Assembly: GCF_013044135.1 (NCBI RefSeq)
Contig: NZ_JABEPP010000007.1
Span: 248,001 to 312,000, forward strand
Source: Enterovirga aerilata
GTDB lineage: Bacteria; Pseudomonadota; Alphaproteobacteria; Rhizobiales; Beijerinckiaceae
DNA length: 64,000 nt
Direction: 5' to 3'
How positions within the stretch are numbered: position 1 is the stretch's first letter; every line of letters begins with the position of its first letter. A program made the translations under genes and the position numbers. Positions 60,346 through 64,000 of this stretch are shown piece by piece. The notes beneath the pieces were generated by a model. It ran no database searches, was not told the origin of the DNA, and was given only the letters and a program-made list of their open reading frames with translations.

Positions 60346-61176
60346 ATGTCTCGCTTTCGCGATCGTCTCCCCACGCCGGATCGCCGGCTCGTCCTGCGGG
60401 CGGGTCTCGCCGCCACGGCCGCCTTCGCGGCCGTCCCGGGCCTCACGGCACCCTCGGACAAGCCGCTCAAGATCGGCACAGGCGGTGGGCCGCTCGCGGA
60501 GATCCTCAACTTCGCCGTCGCCAAGGCGAAGGAGAAGGGGCTGGAGGTCCAGGTCGTCGAGTTCACCGACTGGATCACTCCGAACGAGGCGCTGGCGAAC
60601 GGCGACATCGACGCCAACCTGTTCCAGCACATCCCTTTCATGACCGCGGCCAGCAAGGCGCGCGGGTACAAGTTCGCGGCCGTGGCGCCGACCTACGTCA
60701 TGCCGGTCGGGCTCTTCTCGAACAAGGTGAAGACCTTCGCCGAGGTTCCGGACGGCGCCTGGGTCGCCATCGCCAACGATCCGGTGAACGGCGCCCGCGG
60801 CCTCCGGCTTCTCGACAAGGCCGGCCTGATCAAGCTGAAGCCCGGCGCGGGCGACGACGCGACGGTCATCGACATCGTGTCGAACCCCAAGAAGCTGCGC
60901 TTCCGCGAGCTCGAGGCGGCGCAGCTGCCGCGTTCGCTGGACGACGTCACCCTCGCCCAGGTCAGCATCAGCTTCCTGATGATGTCCGGGGGCGATCCTG
61001 AACGCGCGCTCCTGGCCGACGGCTTCGGCGACGATCACTATGCGCTGCAATTCGTGACGCGGGCCGCCGACAAGGACGATCCGCGCCTGAAGCGCTTCAT
61101 CGAGATCTACCGCTCGCCGGAGGTGAAGGCTTTCATCCAGTCGAAATACGGCCGGTTCTTCGTCCCCGTCTGGTGA
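60346..61176 (+). CDS. MetQ/NlpA-like substrate-binding protein
   Basis: A 276-residue periplasmic binding protein with a Tat-like start (DRRLVLRAGLAATAAFAA). The mature part begins KPLKIGTGGGPLAEILNFA and carries VQVVEFTDWITPNEALANGD and NLFQHIPFM, all characteristic of the methionine-binding NlpA family. No Met ABC transporter ATPase or permease follows; the next gene runs the other way and abuts its stop (TGATCA). So the transporter must be elsewhere. Confidence 0.85.
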   Translation: MSRFRDRLPTPDRRLVLRAGLAATAAFAAVPGLTAPSDKPLKIGTGGGPLAEILNFAVAKAKEKGLEVQVVEFTDWITPNEALANGDIDANLFQHIPFMTAASKARGYKFAAVAPTYVMPVGLFSNKVKTFAEVPDGAWVAIANDPVNGARGLRLLDKAGLIKLKPGAGDDATVIDIVSNPKKLRFRELEAAQLPRSLDDVTLAQVSISFLMMSGGDPERALLADGFGDDHYALQFVTRAADKDDPRLKRFIEIYRSPEVKAFIQSKYGRFFVPVW

Positions 61177-62406
61177 TCAGGGGCGCGCCACAGCATAGGG
61201 ATTGCGCGCCAGGATGCGCGCGTCCACGTGCGTGACGTCGCGCAGGCCGGACATCGCCATGGAGACGTCGAGCTCCTTCCTGATGATGTCGAGCGCGAGC
61301 GTCACGCCCTGCTCGCCGAGCGCGCCGAGCCCGTACAGGAAGGCTCGCCCGATGAAGGTGCCCTTCGCCCCGAGCGCAAGCGCCTTCAGGACGTCCTGGC
61401 CCGACCGGATGCCGCCGTCGAACAGCACCTCCATGCGGCCGCCGACGGCGTCCACGATCGCCGGCAGCGCGGAGATCGAGGACAGGGCGCCGTCGAGCTG
61501 ACGGCCGCCATGGTTCGACACGATCAGCGCGTCCGCGCCGCTCTGCACGGCGAGCTCGGCATCCTCCGGATCCAGGATGCCCTTCAGGATGAGCTTCCCG
61601 CCCCAGCGGTCCTTGATGCGCTTCACGTCATCCCAGTTCAGCGCCGGATCGAACTGCTCGGCCGTCCAGGAGGAGAGCGAGGAGAGGTCCGACACGCCCT
61701 TGGCATGCCCGACGATGTTGCGGAAGGTGCGCCGCTGGGTGCCGAGCATGGACAGGCACCAATAGGGCTTCAGTGCGAGATTGATCAGGTTGCGGATCGT
61801 CGGCTTCGGCGGGGTCGAGAGGCCGTTCTTGATGTCCTTGTGCCGCTGGCCGAGGATCTGCAGGTCGAGCGTCAGGACGAGGGCCGAGCAGCCCGCCGCC
61901 TGCGCCCGCCCGATCAGCCGGTCGATGAAGTCGCGGTCGCGCATCACGTAGAGCTGGAACCAGAACGGCCGACCCGTGGCTTCCGCGACGTCCTCGATCG
62001 AGCAGATGCTCATGGTGGACAGCGTGAAGGGTACGCCCGCCTTCGCCGCGGCGCGGGCGGCCAGGATCTCGCCGTCCGCATGCTGCATTCCGGTGAGCCC
62101 GGTCGGCGCGAGCGCGACCGGCATCGCCACGGGCTCGCCAACCATGGTCGAGGCGAGCGTGCGATTCGTCATGTCGACCGCGACGCGCTGCCGGAGCTTG
62201 ATCGGCGCGAAATCGGCCGTGTTCGCCCGATAGGTGCTCTCCGTGTAGGAGCCGGAATCCGCGTAGTCGTAGAACATCCGCGGCACCCGCCGCTCGGCGA
62301 TGACGCGCAGATCCTCGATGCAGGTGATCGGCGAGGTGCGCGACAGGATCTTCGCGAGCCGGGAAGGCGGGCGCGACGAAGGCATGCGGGTTGCGTGCAC
62401 GGACAT
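61177..62406 (-). CDS. FMN alpha-hydroxy-acid oxidase (LldD/glycolate oxidase type)
   Basis: A 409-residue FMN enzyme oxidising L-lactate or similar 2-hydroxy acids. It has ALAPTGLTGMQHADGE, LTLDLQILGQRHKD, the FMN-binding LKGILDPEDAELA and the active-site His of SNHGGRQLDGA followed by DGGIRSGQDVLKAL. It might be membrane-associated like LldD. It is the first of two genes read toward the left in this part; metC precedes it on the same strand by 36 bp. Confidence 0.9.
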   Translation of the reverse strand: MSVHATRMPSSRPPSRLAKILSRTSPITCIEDLRVIAERRVPRMFYDYADSGSYTESTYRANTADFAPIKLRQRVAVDMTNRTLASTMVGEPVAMPVALAPTGLTGMQHADGEILAARAAAKAGVPFTLSTMSICSIEDVAEATGRPFWFQLYVMRDRDFIDRLIGRAQAAGCSALVLTLDLQILGQRHKDIKNGLSTPPKPTIRNLINLALKPYWCLSMLGTQRRTFRNIVGHAKGVSDLSSLSSWTAEQFDPALNWDDVKRIKDRWGGKLILKGILDPEDAELAVQSGADALIVSNHGGRQLDGALSSISALPAIVDAVGGRMEVLFDGGIRSGQDVLKALALGAKGTFIGRAFLYGLGALGEQGVTLALDIIRKELDVSMAMSGLRDVTHVDARILARNPYAVARP

Positions 62407-62442
62407 GGGTCCCTCACCTCCGTTCCTGTTGCTGGGCGCGGG

Positions 62443-63642
62443 TCAAACGGTCGCCCTGAGCCGTGCGAAGCCCGCATCGAGATCGGCCTTCAGGTCTTCC
62501 AGGTCCTCGAGCCCGATATGGAACCGGAGGGCTGGCCCTTCCGGCTTCCACTCGGTGGCCGTGCGGTAGCTCGCGGCGTCGAACGGGATGACCAGGCTCT
62601 CAAACCCGCCCCACGAATAGCCCATCCCGAACAGCTCCAGCCCGTCGAGCATCGCCGCGACCGCGGCCTCGCTCGCGGGCTTCAGGATCACCGCGAAGAG
62701 GCCGGAGGCGCCCCGGAAGTCCCGTTGCCAGATCGCGTGGCCGGGATCCTCCGGCAGGGCGGGATGCAGGACGCGGGAGACTTCCGGGCGGGCGGCGAGC
62801 CAGAGCGCGATCTCGAGCGCCTGGCGCTCGTGCTCCTTCAGACGGAGAGCCATCGTCCGGAGGCCGCGCAGGCCGAGGAACACATCCTCGGGCCCGGCGC
62901 AGGGTGCGCAGGCGTCGAAGGTGTCGCGCAGCTTCCTGGCCCAGCGCGCGTTGGCCGAGGTCAGGCCGAGCAGCAGGTCCGAGCCGCCGGAGAGGTACTT
63001 GGTGCCGGCCTCGATCGCGATGTCCACCCCCATCTCGTGCGGCGGGAAGAAGAGCGGCGTCGCCCAGGTATTGTCCATGAGCACCGGGATGTCGTGGGCG
63101 CGGGCGGTTTCCGCGATGGCCGGGATGTCCTGCATCTCGAATGTCTGGGAGCCCGGCGCCTCGGTGAACACCGCGCAGGTCTCGGGGCGGATGAGCTCGC
63201 CGATGCGGCCGCCGATCAGCGGGTCGTAGTAGGTAGTCTCGACGCCGAAGCGCCTCAGCACCGTGTCGCAGTAGTTGCGCGTCGGCCGGTAGACGGAATC
63301 GGTCACGAGGAGGTGGCCGCCGGCCCGGCACACGGTCATGAGCGCGACCGTGATCGCGGCGAGGCCCGAGGGCGTGAGCACCGTGTCGGCCGCGCCCGCG
63401 AGGCTCGACCAGGCCGTCTCGAGCGAGCGCGTGGTCGGGGTGCCCTTGGTTCCGTAGCTGTATGTCCCGCGCCGGTGCTTCAGGTCGTCGACGGTCGGAT
63501 ACAGTACCGTGGAGCCGCGATAGATTGGCGTGTTGACGAAGCCGTGCTGATCGAAGGGCTCGCGCCCGGCATGGACGAGCCGGGTGCGCTCGCGGAAGCG
63601 GTCGAGATGTCGGGAAGGGTGCTGGGCCATCGCGCCGGTCAT
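62443..63642 (-). CDS. metC: Cystathionine beta-lyase
   Basis: A 399-residue PLP enzyme that splits cystathionine to homocysteine. The PLP lysine is in AGTKYLSGGSDLLLG, with SGLAAITVALMTV, AVFTEAPGSQTFEMQDIPAI and the MDNTWATPL motif around it. The start is 63642 (MTGAMAQ) or 63630. No purine-rich ribosome site lies just before either start; instead a candidate pseudoknot ends 6 bases upstream. Confidence 0.9.
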   Translation of the reverse strand: MTGAMAQHPSRHLDRFRERTRLVHAGREPFDQHGFVNTPIYRGSTVLYPTVDDLKHRRGTYSYGTKGTPTTRSLETAWSSLAGAADTVLTPSGLAAITVALMTVCRAGGHLLVTDSVYRPTRNYCDTVLRRFGVETTYYDPLIGGRIGELIRPETCAVFTEAPGSQTFEMQDIPAIAETARAHDIPVLMDNTWATPLFFPPHEMGVDIAIEAGTKYLSGGSDLLLGLTSANARWARKLRDTFDACAPCAGPEDVFLGLRGLRTMALRLKEHERQALEIALWLAARPEVSRVLHPALPEDPGHAIWQRDFRGASGLFAVILKPASEAAVAAMLDGLELFGMGYSWGGFESLVIPFDAASYRTATEWKPEGPALRFHIGLEDLEDLKADLDAGFARLRATV

Positions 63643-63648
63643 GGCCGC

Positions 63649-63695
63649 GGCGGCTTTGCCGCGTCAAGCGAAGGTTGCAGGCCGCCTCACTTGAC
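63649..63695 (-). promoter_or_regulatory. Candidate H-type pseudoknot upstream of metC
   Basis: Minus strand: stem 1 GTCAAG (63695-63690) pairs with CTTGAC (63668-63663). Stem 2 GGCGGC (63686-63681) pairs with GCCGCC (63654-63649). The elements interleave, giving loops of 3, 12 and 8 bases. The 3' GCCGC can instead pair with GCGGC beside it. It ends 6 bases before the metC ATG. Confidence 0.4.
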
Positions 63696-63824
63696 CGGCT
63701 TGCGTTTGTCGCCTTCGATGGCATCAAAGCTGCGAGAAGGCGGCGCGCGGCCGTGTCCGGCGAGAGCGGAGGGGGCGCGCGCCGGTGAAGAAACAGGCAT
63801 AAGCAGAGTGGAGAACCTCCCATC

Positions 63825-64000
63825 ATGACCTCCAAATTCGCCACGCTCGCGCTCGGGCTCGCCGTCGGCCTCGCCGGCGTCGGGCTCGGCGCTTCGGGCG
63901 CCTCGGCCCAGGCGACCTTGAACAACGTGAAGCAGAAGGGCTTCCTCCAGTGCGGCGCGAATACCGGCCTTGCCGGTTTCGGCGTGCCGGATGCGCAGGG
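63825..64000 (+). CDS. AapJ-like amino-acid ABC transporter substrate-binding protein, 3' end outside the window
   Basis: The first 58 codons of a periplasmic binding protein: signal peptide MTSKFATLALGLAVGLAG with a cut near ASAQ, then ATLNNVKQKGFLQCGANTGL and AGFGVPDAQ. The pattern TL..VK.KG.L.CG...GL.GF is typical of general L-amino-acid (AapJ) and glutamate/aspartate binding proteins. GGAG lies about 12 bases upstream of the ATG. The rest is not visible. Confidence 0.85.
   Translation, partial: MTSKFATLALGLAVGLAGVGLGASGASAQATLNNVKQKGFLQCGANTGLAGFGVPDAQ

Overview
The window is dense, very GC-rich bacterial DNA and looks like chromosome of an alphaproteobacterium, probably of the Rhizobiales (Hyphomicrobiales). 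Supporting signs are an NDUFS4-like complex I accessory protein, a Porin_2-type porin, a caa3 oxidase with fused subunits I and III, single-domain receiver proteins, a DUF768-like protein, a rhizobial palindromic repeat that reads WPGLARPS when translated, and promoters of the EcfG general-stress type. I cannot fix the genus. I see no tRNA, rRNA, CRISPR array, prophage or insertion sequence. The window opens inside a receiver gene and closes inside an amino-acid binding-protein gene.

Layout. 1-4.9 kb: a partial receiver protein, an NDUFS4-like fusion, an SPW membrane protein, a methyltransferase, the Na+/H+ antiporter NhaA and a secreted unknown. 5-11.1 kb: a caa3-type oxidase island (cytochrome c, ctaG, and divergently coxB, fused coxA-C, a small membrane protein) followed by a His-rich DUF305 protein. 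11.4-17.1 kb: a DUF768-like protein, diaminopropionate ammonia-lyase, cytochrome P450, a branched-chain amino-acid-type binding protein and a ThDP enzyme. 17.5-25 kb: porin, a CxxCxxCC protein, a triple-repeat OmpA-like protein with a small membrane partner, an alpha/beta hydrolase and lytic transglycosylase. 25.1-33 kb: dapA, smpB, peroxiredoxin, universal stress protein, NCS2 permease, a DgcN-like protein, folE and small envelope or stress proteins.

33-42.6 kb: a compact pyrimidine cluster pyrF-pyrC-pyrE-pyrD, then hutI coupled to a cyclase-like DUF3095 gene, a PRC-barrel gene and a divergent SDR gene, and mepA. 42.6-53.4 kb: a UPF0114 protein and msrA, a second binding protein, a class I amidotransferase, a receiver protein, an adenylate cyclase with a large extracytoplasmic part, an EcsC protein and an OmpA protein with a huge Gly/Pro/Arg-rich region. 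53.5-64 kb: a polyhydroxybutyrate-depolymerase-like esterase, a decayed DUF1801 gene, an acetamidase, a GT39-GT2-LAB_N trio that probably modifies lipid A or another envelope glycan, an FMN monooxygenase with a MetQ-like binding protein, an alpha-hydroxy-acid oxidase, cystathionine beta-lyase and an AapJ-like gene.

Common themes are envelope maintenance and stress. Three sequences match the EcfG consensus exactly (GGAAC, 16-17 bp, CGTT). They lie 27-33 bp upstream of the start codons of a Gly/Tyr-rich secreted protein, a PRC-barrel protein and an SDR. Two of them face away from each other across a 9-bp tandem repeat. Other notable points are a candidate H-type pseudoknot just upstream of metC, a cyclase-like gene coupled to hutI, and a P450 whose N-terminus is made from two palindromic repeats.
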